Virus record (IMG/VR): IMGVR_UViG_3300044612_001750
Span: 1 to 28,207 of that record
Direction: 5' to 3' (one strand)
Origin: a virus
DNA length: 28,207 bases
In this document: piece after piece, positions 1 to 5,114 of the stretch
Layout: every line of letters starts with the position of its first letter
Numbering within the stretch: the first letter of the stretch is position 1
The notes under the pieces: generated by a model
What the model saw: the letters and a program-made list of their open reading frames with translations, nothing else
Database searches by the model: none
What the model was told of the DNA's origin: nothing
Program-made: the position numbers and the translations under genes

Positions 1-1
1 C

Positions 2-340
2 GCGGTCGGTCGCGCCCTGGTACGCGGGCAGAAGGCGGTCCGCGGTCGGATCTTCAACGAGAGTGGCCCCACCTTCATCGCCGACGTGTGCGTCGAGAGT
101 GAGAAGGGTGAGCTGTTCGCCAGCATCATCTGCAAATCGAGCCCGCGCGCAGACCGGCTGCAGCTCGCACTGGCGGAGGCGATGATCGGCCAGCAGAAGA
201 CCGGGCACCCAGTCATCACGGTCGTCCCGTACCTGATCGTCGACGCAGCGGTCAACGAGGTCGTCGGGCAGTTTATGACGCTCGGGTACGCGCTGACCAC
301 AATCGCCGGCATCCCGGAAGCCTTGAAGGCAGTCAAGTAG
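2..340 (+). CDS. Unknown phage protein, 3' end only
   Basis: An open frame enters the window at base 2 and stops at 338-340, giving 112 visible residues. The start lies upstream, so the GTG at 86 should not be taken as the start. The visible part is mixed alpha/beta in character (segments such as VITVVPYLIVDAAVNEVVG and LGYALTTIAGIPEALKAVK) and lacks a motif that I recognise. It is followed by a short dyad (TTTCCGG at 350-356, CCGGAAA at 360-366) that could end transcription, although no T-tract follows. It precedes the long non-coding control region and is probably the last gene of an upstream unit. Function unknown. Confidence 0.6.
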   Translation, partial: AVGRALVRGQKAVRGRIFNESGPTFIADVCVESEKGELFASIICKSSPRADRLQLALAEAMIGQQKTGHPVITVVPYLIVDAAVNEVVGQFMTLGYALTTIAGIPEALKAVK

Positions 341-349
341 GTGCCGGGG

Positions 350-366
350 TTTCCGGTTCCCGGAAA
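350..366 (+). terminator. Short dyad after the first gene
   Basis: TTTCCGG (350-356) and CCGGAAA (360-366) form a 7-bp stem with a 3-nt loop, ten bases after the stop at 340. There is no U-tract, so termination activity is uncertain. Similar TTCCGG/CCGGAA pairs recur in the intergenic DNA of this window (for example 1729-1758). Confidence 0.3.
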
Positions 367-389
367 ACGGGAAGCCTGGGCTCCTGGAA

Positions 390-444
390 GGATACTCGAA
401 AGGATACTCAGGAGGGTGGTTGGGGGATATGTGGAAGGATACTC
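390..444 (+). repeat. Three GGATACTC direct repeats
   Basis: GGATACTC occurs at 390-397, 402-409 and 437-444. The first and third are identical over 11 bases (followed by GAA), and the first two are 12 bp apart. This spacing suggests a protein-binding array, but no cognate protein is identifiable here. Confidence 0.5.
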
Positions 445-472
445 GAACGGAAACCAGGGCGCAATGTGGGGC

Positions 473-496
473 AGGTTTCAATGAACGTTGAAACCT
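473..496. repeat. Perfect 9-bp inverted repeat
   Basis: AGGTTTCAA (473-481) and TTGAAACCT (488-496) surround a 6-base loop (TGAACG). There are no mismatches. It could be an operator or an RNA hairpin. A second perfect hairpin begins three bases later. Confidence 0.6.
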
Positions 497-498
497 GG

Positions 499-524
499 GC
501 TCCTGGGGGTTTGTACCCAGGAGC
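499..524. repeat. Perfect 9-bp inverted repeat, second of a tandem pair
   Basis: GCTCCTGGG (499-507) and CCCAGGAGC (516-524) surround an 8-base loop. Its 5' arm overlaps the second copy of the 13-bp direct repeat CCTGGGCTCCTGG (494-506; first copy 375-387), so this element grew from, or shares, a repeated word. Confidence 0.6.
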
Positions 525-727
525 AAGGCGTCGAGATGCAATCCAGTTGCGGCTGGAGGCCTCGGACAGGGCCGTTCAGGGCCGTTGAAAATGTGTCGGA
601 AAATTTGACGGCCCTGTGCTAAGTGTCGCTGGGTTCCGGGGTTCCGGGGGAAAAACGCCCACAGGGCCATCAGGGCCATCAAAAATAAACCGCGGCCGGG
701 GGGACTGTGGCGCTGCGGCACTATTGG

Positions 728-756
728 TTGGGGTATATACATGAATAAAATATATT
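728..756 (+). promoter_or_regulatory. Candidate promoter in the AT-rich block
   Basis: TTGGGG (728-733), a 17-base spacer and TATATT (751-756) predict a transcript start near 763. The run from 731 to 769 is strikingly A+T-rich against its GC-rich surroundings, so it may equally be a DNA-unwinding element. Confidence 0.35.
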
Positions 757-818
757 ATATAGGATATAGCCTACACGGCCCTGTACCCCCCGGCAGCGTT
801 TGGGAAAGCCTTGTTTGA
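741..818 (+). CDS. Possible 25-residue small protein
   Basis: ATG at 741 opens a 25-codon frame ending with TGA at 816-818, beginning MNKIYYIGYSLHGP. It lies within the AT-rich block and the iteron array, without a Shine-Dalgarno sequence, and the candidate promoter at 728-756 would start transcription downstream of the ATG. It is most likely chance, and is listed only because nothing else is coded here. Confidence 0.12.
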   Translation: MNKIYYIGYSLHGPVPPGSVWESLV

Positions 819-862
819 CGGCCCTGATGGCCCTGTCGGCGTTTGGGCCTCCCGGCCGCCCC

Positions 863-892
863 TTGCCGGCGTATCAGGGTTTCGGGTACACT
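863..892 (+). promoter_or_regulatory. Promoter of the small terminase gene, leaderless type
   Basis: TTGCCG (863-868), an 18-base spacer and TACACT (887-892) are followed by exactly six bases and then ATG at 899. A normal initiation distance puts the first transcribed base at the A of the start codon. The six-base distance is the same as at 2586, 8269 and 25979, which supports both the promoter and the chosen start. Confidence 0.5.
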
Positions 893-898
893 GGGCCC

Positions 899-1498
899 AT
901 GGCCGCCAAGTCTTTGTTCTCCGATGCCCACCGCGAGATGATCCACGAGCTTTACATGCGTCGCATGATGCAGCCGGCTGCGATCACGACCGCGCTCAAC
1001 GACCGATTCAAGACCAGCTTCGCGCTCGTCCAGGTGCAGCGACTCATCAACGCGCGTTGGTCTGGCCGCCGCAAGCGGCTGCTCAATCGCGTGCGCGCCG
1101 TCGAGAAGATGACCGACAACCAGCTCGTGACCGAGCACACGAAGAAGAATCGCGCCGCGCTCGAACGTTGGTCTGGGAAGGCGGAGAAGCTCGCGGACAA
1201 GGCCCTCGATCACGCGCTCGCGACTGGCGACGCGCGCACGATGTCCGCCGCATCTGCCACGGCGAAGAACTCGATCTCCATGTTCCGCATCTGCTCGGGC
1301 ATCGATGGTCCGGCCCAGGGCGGACGCTCCACGTTCAACTTCAACTTCGGCAACATCACGCCGACGCCTGCCGGCGCTGAGATCAACGTCACGCCTGTGA
1401 ACGCTGAGAGCATCGACGATGACGAAGAGCCCGAGGACTTCGGCGACGGTGATGACGGCGACGGACCTGAGGGTGATGGCGAAGAGGATTCAAAGTAA
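899..1498 (+). CDS. Probable terminase small subunit
   Basis: A 199-residue protein starting MAAKSLFSDAHREM. An earlier in-frame ATG at 800 would read through the iterons and the promoter, so 899 is preferred. The first 60 residues resemble the helix-turn-helix DNA-binding domain of small terminases (an AHREMIHELYMRRM helix, then AAITTALNDRF and VQVQRLINARW). A basic, helical middle follows (RRKRLLNRVRAVEKM), and the C-terminus is very acidic (runs of D, E and G from about residue 170). Small terminases recognise the packaging site and load the large subunit. The iteron array directly upstream could be the target. The assignment rests on fold-like pattern, size and genome position. The large subunit gene is 9 kb away, which is unusual. 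Confidence 0.55.
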   Translation: MAAKSLFSDAHREMIHELYMRRMMQPAAITTALNDRFKTSFALVQVQRLINARWSGRRKRLLNRVRAVEKMTDNQLVTEHTKKNRAALERWSGKAEKLADKALDHALATGDARTMSAASATAKNSISMFRICSGIDGPAQGGRSTFNFNFGNITPTPAGAEINVTPVNAESIDDDEEPEDFGDGDDGDGPEGDGEEDSK

Positions 1499-1816
1499 GC
1501 GGTGAGGGTGCGCCAGCTTAACAACCAACCCTGTCGGACAGTCAGATGTCGACCCCGACCATGTGCCCTGGCGACATGAGGCTGGTCTCTTCAGCCCCTC
1601 ACACGAGGGCACTAACACAATCGATGCGGTATTGTTGACCCCCTCAGACCCCCCTGCCGCCCACCCCCGGCACCCCCCGGAATCGGGGCCGCCGGCCCCT
1701 CGCGCTCTCGCCTTACAAAGCGCACCCCGGTTTCCGGTTTTCTCGGTATCCCGGAACCCTGTCATCCCGGTCTCCAGGCACCCCGGCCTCCATTTTTTGA
1801 CCTCAACTTGCGTACG

Positions 1817-1882
1817 CTTTGTGTTAGATCACCGGGTATCCGGGAAACCGATACGCCGTGTATCCACTCTTCTAACACAAAG
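1817..1882. repeat. Perfect 12-bp inverted repeat with nested GTATC/GATAC words
   Basis: CTTTGTGTTAGA (1817-1828) and TCTAACACAAAG (1871-1882) are exact reverse complements separated by 42 bases. Inside, GTATC (1836-1840), GATAC (1850-1854) and GTATC (1860-1864) can pair in alternative ways. A TTGACC box lies just upstream (1797-1802). As RNA this would fold into a long hairpin; as DNA it could be a cruciform or paired operator. No T-run follows, so it is not a simple terminator. Confidence 0.6.
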
Positions 1883-1928
1883 GATTCCTGGACTCCCGGG
1901 CTCCGGCGCACAATCTCCCGGTAGTCAC

Positions 1929-1957
1929 TTCACACCTCGCCTGTTTTCTGGTAGTGT
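1929..1957 (+). promoter_or_regulatory. Weak candidate promoter before the tRNA cluster
   Basis: TTCACA (1929-1934), a 17-base spacer and TAGTGT (1952-1957) predict a start near 1964, about 50 bases before the first tRNA-like gene. The transcript would need 5' processing. Fit to consensus is moderate. Confidence 0.25.
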
Positions 1958-1983
1958 GTTGTGAGTGGGATTCGCGGCCTGAC

Positions 1984-2012
1984 TTGCGCGACAGCCTGGG
2001 GTTCTTTACACT
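1984..2012 (+). promoter_or_regulatory. Candidate promoter at the first tRNA gene
   Basis: TTGCGC (1984-1989), 17 bases and TACACT (2007-2012). The -10 is identical to that before the small terminase. Its usual start would be about 2019, three bases inside the predicted tRNA (2016). Either initiation is unusually close or an upstream promoter is used. Confidence 0.35.
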
Positions 2013-2015
2013 TTT

Positions 2016-2164
2016 GGAGGGGTGGCGGAATGACAGACGCAGCGGCATGCACTGCCGCCGGGCGCCGGAGACGTTCGAGATCGCTACCCGACACTCTACG
2101 ACTGTGACAGGTTCGCCTTCCTCACCGTAAGCTCTTGCAGGTTTGAGTCCTGCCCCCTCCACCA
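2016..2164 (+). tRNA. Unusual class II tRNA-like gene, anticodon GCA, with oversized variable region
   Basis: The acceptor stem GGAGGGG (2016-2022) pairs perfectly with CCCCTCC (2154-2160), followed by A73 and an encoded CCA (2162-2164). The D-arm has a 3-bp stem (GCG 2025-2027 with CGC 2038-2040), and its sequence resembles tRNA-Leu. The anticodon arm has a perfect 5-bp stem (GCGGC 2042-2046, GCCGC 2054-2058) with loop ATGCACT, giving anticodon GCA (2049-2051) for cysteine codons. C37 is odd. The T-arm is GCAGG/CCTGC (2137-2141/2149-2153) with loop TTTGAGT. The variable region is 78 nt (2059-2136), far above the usual 10-20. It contains a CGGG/CCCG pairing and a TTCG-capped hairpin (2104-2125). 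Total length is 149 nt. G19 and C56 are absent. It may be a working tRNA with an insertion, a decayed one, or a tRNA-like RNA. Confidence 0.5.
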
Positions 2165-2172
2165 ATTTCCGT

Positions 2173-2249
2173 TGCGGGATAGTTCAGCCCGTTAGAACGC
2201 CACCCTCATAAGGTGGAGGCCGCCGGTTAGAATCCGGCTCCCGCATCCA
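2173..2249 (+). tRNA. tRNA with anticodon CAT (Met or Ile2)
   Basis: A complete 77-nt cloverleaf. Acceptor TGCGGGA (2173-2179) pairs with TCCCGCA (2239-2245), then T73 and encoded CCA (2247-2249). The D-stem is GTTC/GAAC (2182-2185/2195-2198). The anticodon stem is CCACC/GGTGG (2200-2204/2212-2216) with loop CTCATAA and anticodon CAT at 2207-2209. The variable loop is AGGCC. The T-stem is GCCGG/CCGGC (2222-2226/2234-2238). The T-loop is TTAGAAT, with A at position 56 instead of C, and the D-loop has GT where GG is expected. CAT may read AUG (Met) or, if C34 is modified to lysidine, AUA (Ile). The T1-A72 pair and T73 are unusual for elongator Met, so identity is open. Confidence 0.85.
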
Positions 2250-2255
2250 ATTCAC

Positions 2256-2354
2256 GCCTCCGTAGTGTACAAGGCTCAACCCAGTTAATACCTGGGCTCA
2301 AGCACTCCGGGATCTATCCCCGGCAGCGCGGATCTCCAGTCCGCCGGAGGCACC
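2256..2354 (+). tRNA. Degenerate or unusual tRNA-like structure, anticodon loop with AAT
   Basis: GCCTCCG (2256-2262) pairs perfectly with CGGAGGC (2345-2351), followed by ACC. Directly inside the 3' arm, GCGGA/TCCGC (2328-2332/2340-2344) makes a 5-bp T-stem. An anticodon-like arm, CCCAG (2280-2284) and CTGGG (2292-2296), carries loop TTAATAC (AAT at 2287-2289). A long variable arm contains the hairpin CCGGG/CCCGG (2307-2311/2319-2323). However, the D-arm pairs poorly and the T-loop (TCTCCAG) lacks the conserved TTCRA pattern. The perfect acceptor and T-stem are hard to dismiss, but it may be a decayed tRNA or a tRNA mimic. Confidence 0.3.
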
Positions 2355-2391
2355 CTTTCCGCTCGACGGCGCCGGTTTCCCCGGCACCCCG

Positions 2392-2421
2392 TTGACCTCG
2401 TCTCCAGAACACTGATACGTT
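2392..2421 (+). promoter_or_regulatory. CTGATA-type promoter driving a non-coding transcript
   Basis: TTGACC (2392-2397), an 18-base spacer and TACGTT (2416-2421). The spacer ends with CCA-N5-CTGA, the signature shared with the promoters before 2586, 8269 and 25979. Six bases after the hexamer the predicted start is G2428, which is not a start codon but the first base of a perfect hairpin. Confidence 0.5.
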
Positions 2422-2427
2422 CGGAGC

Positions 2428-2503
2428 GCGAGATCTACTCGCCCCGCGAATAATGAGCGGGCTGGAGCTTGCCCGGCGCCTCACGGCTCTGAAGCTCCCA
2501 CCA
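2428..2503 (+). ncRNA. Candidate small structured RNA with three hairpins
   Basis: From the predicted start at 2428 the sequence folds as three consecutive stems. These are GCGAG/CTCGC (2428-2432/2438-2442, 5-nt loop), CCCGC/GCGGG (2443-2447/2457-2461, 9-nt loop) and GGAGCTT/AAGCTCC (2464-2470/2492-2498, with a GCC/GGC inner pairing). The third ends in CACCA (2499-2503), like a tRNA acceptor end. An A-run and a C-rich stretch follow, and the 3' end is uncertain. No frame of useful length starts here. It could be an ncRNA or a structured leader of the downstream unit, although the gene at 2586 has its own promoter. Confidence 0.35.
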
Positions 2504-2550
2504 AAAACCCCGGGCACCATCTCCGCGGCTCACGAAACCTCGGTACCCTC

Positions 2551-2579
2551 TTACGCCGACTCCAGAAAGCTGATACGTC
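2551..2579 (+). promoter_or_regulatory. CTGATA-type promoter for the gene at 2586
   Basis: TTACGC (2551-2556), 17 bases and TACGTC (2574-2579). The spacer contains CCA (2562-2564), five bases, then CTGATA (2570-2575), so an extended -10 TGN is present. GTG at 2586 lies exactly six bases beyond the hexamer and would be the first transcribed codon. Confidence 0.5.
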
Positions 2580-2585
2580 TATGGC

Positions 2586-2927
2586 GTGGAAGCGTTCATC
2601 ATCAAGCGGGGCGATACTCTCCCGTCACTCGCGGCGACTTTGACCGACGAGAATGGTCCGGTGGACCTGACCGGAAAGACCGTCCGCTTCGTGATGCGTC
2701 CGCGCAAGTGCCCTGGCGTCTCCCAGTCGGTCACCCCGACAGTCAACCGTGCTGCGGTCGTGACCATCGCCGTCGATGGCGACGTGCGGTACGATTGGCA
2801 GGAGGCTGACACCGCCGCGGAGGGCGCGTACGAGGCCGAGTTCAAGGTGATCGACAGCATCAACCGTGTGTCCACGTATCCGGACCGTGGATTCATCCCG
2901 GTCGTCATCGGCCGCGCGCAACAGTAA
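2586..2927 (+). CDS. BppU-like baseplate or fibre accessory protein
   Basis: A 113-residue protein with GTG start, chosen because the promoter places transcription start on this codon. A nearby ATG at 2581 is in another frame. The pattern is FIIKRGDTLPSL near the N-terminus, then PVDLTGKTVRFVMRP, a DVRYDW strand and GAYEAEFKVID, ending GFIPVVIG. It strongly recalls the N-terminal beta-domain of BppU-type baseplate upper proteins, often found as free-standing genes of about 110 residues in phages. That domain normally attaches receptor-binding proteins to the tail. It is followed after three bases by the next small gene, and heads the unit that contains the fibre-like genes. Confidence 0.55.
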   Translation: MEAFIIKRGDTLPSLAATLTDENGPVDLTGKTVRFVMRPRKCPGVSQSVTPTVNRAAVVTIAVDGDVRYDWQEADTAAEGAYEAEFKVIDSINRVSTYPDRGFIPVVIGRAQQ

Positions 2928-2930
2928 GCC

Positions 2931-3113
2931 ATGCCCGCCGAGATCGATAACACTGTTGGCCGGGACCGGATGGTCACCGTGCCTGTGCCCCGCCGGTACG
3001 TCGAAAACTTGACCGCAGTATACCCCGACAGCGGTGGGGTTGAGTACCTGTTCACCTTCGCCGGATCGGTGATCCGCAACTTCTCGGACGACCCGTTCGA
3101 GCTTTTCCCATGA
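2931..3113 (+). CDS. Small phage protein of unknown function
   Basis: A 60-residue protein starting MPAEIDNTVGRDRM, three bases after the preceding stop and overlapping the next start by ATGA (3110-3113). Predicted beta-rich (VTVPVPRRYV, VEYLFTFAG) with no signal peptide or membrane segment. No family recognised. The tight spacing and overlap support a real gene co-translated with its neighbours, and position suggests a small baseplate or fibre component. Confidence 0.55.
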   Translation: MPAEIDNTVGRDRMVTVPVPRRYVENLTAVYPDSGGVEYLFTFAGSVIRNFSDDPFELFP

Positions 3114-3403
3114 GCACTTTCAGCGATCTTCCCGTCCGTAGTGACATCCAGGATACGGACAACCTCGTCGGCTACCGGACCGCGGCTGCGGCCGGTGAAG
3201 GCCGGTGGACTTTCCTCGTCCTGAAGACAGCCATCCTGGCCGGCGCCGCCGGGATCCAGGTCGTGTCACCGCCCGCCAACAGCGCCGCCTCCGGCGCGTA
3301 CGGGCAGATATCATACGACAACGGTGTGCTCGGGATCTACGTCGGCCGCGCCGGGGTGGGTGGTCCGAACTGGATTTTCATCAACACTTTTGAACGCGCC
3401 TGA
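3110..3403 (+). CDS. Small fibre-associated protein, unknown
   Basis: A 97-residue protein starting MSTFSDLPVRSDIQDTDNL; its ATG overlaps the previous TGA. The C-terminal half (SGAYGQISYDNGVLGIYVG, then GPNWIFINTFERA) resembles the short repeats seen in phage fibre and head-decoration proteins, where a dataset-like label is followed by an aromatic strand. No catalytic motif. Three bases separate it from the next gene. I infer a virion surface role from composition and context only. Confidence 0.5.
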   Translation: MSTFSDLPVRSDIQDTDNLVGYRTAAAAGEGRWTFLVLKTAILAGAAGIQVVSPPANSAASGAYGQISYDNGVLGIYVGRAGVGGPNWIFINTFERA

Positions 3404-3406
3404 CCC

Positions 3407-5110
3407 ATGAACACTGTTCGAGCCATCTTCGTCGCCATCGTGGCGGCCCTTCTGCCTTCCGCCGCCCAGGCCGCCGCGTGGGATCTGCGCATGATCCAGT
3501 ACGACGCGAGCAACCGTTCGCGCGAGGTTGTCATCGCGCCAGCCGCTAACAGCCTGCTCGGATTCAGCGGCACCAAGGGCCTCGTGAACATCACGGCGGG
3601 CGCGAACATCACGATCTCCGGCAATCAAATTTCGGCGACGGGCGGAGGCGGCGGCGGGGTCGGCGGCAACTTCACCGCTGTCGGGAATATCCTGTCGTCC
3701 TCAGGCAACGTGACGATCCAGAGCGCATCCGGCCAAAACATCGTGCTCGCGGCCGGTGCGGGAGCATCGACTTTGCTAGGCAACGTGAACGCGACGAGCG
3801 TCAACGTGACGGCGTTTGGAGGCGCGACCGCCAACGGCCAGCTTCTCATCGGCGACATCAGCGGACCCTTCGTCACGGCGGTGCCGACTGGAGGGGCGGG
3901 AGTGAACATTGTGGCGGGTCCGGGCTCGCTCGCGATCAACTCGACCGACGCGCGCAATTTCATCGTCGGGGCCACCACGATCACCACCAACGCGACGGGC
4001 AATATCACGTTTGTAGAGGGCAGCGGCGTGTCTCTGTTGGGCAACAACACGACCAAGAATATCACGATCAGCTCGTCAGGTGGTGGCGGCAACGGGACTC
4101 TCAGCGCAGGAATAGGAGCACTTTGGCCCACGGCTGGAATCGCGTCTCCCCCGACGGGTTTTTTCGAGGCCGGGCTCTACGGCACAACCGCGCAGTCGGC
4201 GGTAGGGAGTTGGTCGATCATCGTCGCGTCCGGCGGCACGGTAGCCACGCCTACCGTTGATGTCGCGCCGGGGGCGGTAGCCAGCGGCACCGTCGTCACG
4301 TTCAGTTCCGCGACTTCCGGGCTGACTAACTTCCGCAGCACCACGAACGGCACCGACCCGAGCTACACCGTCGGCACGGCGGGGAACACGGTGACGGTCA
4401 CGTCCAACACCACCATCGAAGTAGTCGCCAACAAGCAGGGATGGATTACGTCACCAGTCGGTTCGTTCGCGTACACGATCACTGCGGGCATTCCTACGCC
4501 CGACCTTCTCCACTGGCCGCTCAATGGGCCTCCTGGAGCGACAATAACAGCTTCAGTTGGCCCCGGAAGCACGACAAATACAGGCACGCTCAATAATGAC
4601 TTCCTGGCCATGGCTGTTGGAAACGGGACATTTCAGTCTTCAGCTAATGTCACCTACAGCACGAACATCGTGACTCTTGCGCTGTGGCTTAGGGTTCCAA
4701 ACCTCACAAACTACGCACCAATACTTCGCTCTCAATATATCAACGATGTCCCAAGGTGGGAGCTTTCGCTTGATGGCGGATGGCTCCGATGCGCAGTAGT
4801 TGGCGCGACTGGTTATCGAGGCGAAAGCATTTACGCGCCTATCGGTACAGCAACGTGGGGTCATATTGCTGTCGTCTTTAGCAACTCCACAGCGGCAGGG
4901 GATGTTAAGCTCTACATCAACGGAGCCCTAGCTTCACCTGATATAACTAGCGACGACAAGACAGGCACGGCGAATTTCGCGGCAGGGCTCATTTCTGTGA
5001 AATCCATATTCGCAGACAACGCAGCCTTCGACCTCGACGACGTCCGGCTGTACGCTGGCGAACTGACTTCTGGACAGATATCAGCGATTCACGCAGCAGG
5101 CAGACCTTGA
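3407..5110 (+). CDS. Secreted-type multidomain protein with LamG-like C-terminus
   Basis: A 567-residue protein. Residues 1-22 form a classical Sec signal peptide (MNTVRAIFVAIVAALLPSAAQA, cleavage after AQA). Residues about 25-260 are low-complexity beta repeats rich in G, N, T and V, with glycine runs near 78 and 229. Residues about 269-355 resemble a chitobiase-like C-terminal domain (NGTDPSYTVG motif). Residues about 364-563 look like a LamG/concanavalin-type carbohydrate-binding domain (VTLALWLRVPN, WGHIAVVFSN, VKLYINGAL, LDDVRLYAGELTSGQI). Base composition becomes visibly more A+T-rich from about 4530. Repeats and lectin-like end suit a fibre or adhesin. The signal peptide is unexpected for a virion protein assembled in the cytoplasm and suggests export. 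No enzyme motif is evident. Confidence 0.7.
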   Translation: MNTVRAIFVAIVAALLPSAAQAAAWDLRMIQYDASNRSREVVIAPAANSLLGFSGTKGLVNITAGANITISGNQISATGGGGGGVGGNFTAVGNILSSSGNVTIQSASGQNIVLAAGAGASTLLGNVNATSVNVTAFGGATANGQLLIGDISGPFVTAVPTGGAGVNIVAGPGSLAINSTDARNFIVGATTITTNATGNITFVEGSGVSLLGNNTTKNITISSSGGGGNGTLSAGIGALWPTAGIASPPTGFFEAGLYGTTAQSAVGSWSIIVASGGTVATPTVDVAPGAVASGTVVTFSSATSGLTNFRSTTNGTDPSYTVGTAGNTVTVTSNTTIEVVANKQGWITSPVGSFAYTITAGIPTPDLLHWPLNGPPGATITASVGPGSTTNTGTLNNDFLAMAVGNGTFQSSANVTYSTNIVTLALWLRVPNLTNYAPILRSQYINDVPRWELSLDGGWLRCAVVGATGYRGESIYAPIGTATWGHIAVVFSNSTAAGDVKLYINGALASPDITSDDKTGTANFAAGLISVKSIFADNAAFDLDDVRLYAGELTSGQISAIHAAGRP

Positions 5111-5114
5111 TTCC

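Larger units (their letters stand above)
567..835. repeat. Cluster of eight CAGGGCCRTY iterons in both orientations
   Basis: Forward copies lie at 567-576, 577-586, 662-671 and 671-680. Reverse copies (read as GACGGCCCTG, CACGGCCCTG or GATGGCCCTG) lie at 607-616, 774-783, 817-826 and 826-835. The copy at 774-783 differs in its last base. The forward pair 662-680 and the reverse pair 817-835 form an inverted repeat matching at 18 of 19 positions, with the AT-rich block between them. This is a binding-site array of the origin or packaging-site type. No protein partner can be named; the small terminase encoded just downstream is one candidate. Confidence 0.65.
341..898. other. Non-coding control region upstream of the small terminase
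   Basis: About 560 bases without a convincing gene. They hold three GGATACTC words (390-397, 402-409, 437-444), a 13-bp direct repeat CCTGGGCTCCTGG (375-387 and 494-506), two adjacent perfect hairpins (473-524), eight copies of CAGGGCCRTY in both orientations (567-835) and an AT-rich block (about 731-769). The combination of iterated words and an easily melted block next to a terminase gene is what one expects of a replication origin, a packaging site or a regulatory region. The sequence alone does not decide which. A 25-codon frame at 741-818 lies inside it. Confidence 0.7.
1499..2015. other. Non-coding region between small terminase and tRNA genes
   Basis: No gene is supported here. Visible features are a C-rich tract (about 1640-1720), a GGGGCC/GGCCCC hairpin (1685-1690 and 1694-1699), an imperfect TTCCGG/CCGGAA dyad (1729-1758), a perfect 12-bp inverted repeat (1817-1828/1871-1882) with alternating GTATC and GATAC words inside, and candidate promoters before the tRNA genes. 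The word CTAACACAA also occurs at about 1613. Confidence 0.6.

Noticed and set aside
800-898. N-terminal extension of the small terminase from ATG 800
   Set aside because: The extension lies within iterons and a promoter, is Pro/Gly-rich from the repeats, and the six-base promoter spacing supports ATG 899.
1563-1964. Open frame after the small terminase
   Set aside because: Its product is a run of proline, serine and arginine encoded by C-rich intergenic repeats and hairpins, with no gene-like start or neighbour.
2464-2503. Separate tRNA ending in CACCA at 2503
   Set aside because: A 7-bp stem with CACCA is present, but no D-arm, T-arm or anticodon arm can be fitted between the stem halves. 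It was kept only as part of the candidate ncRNA.
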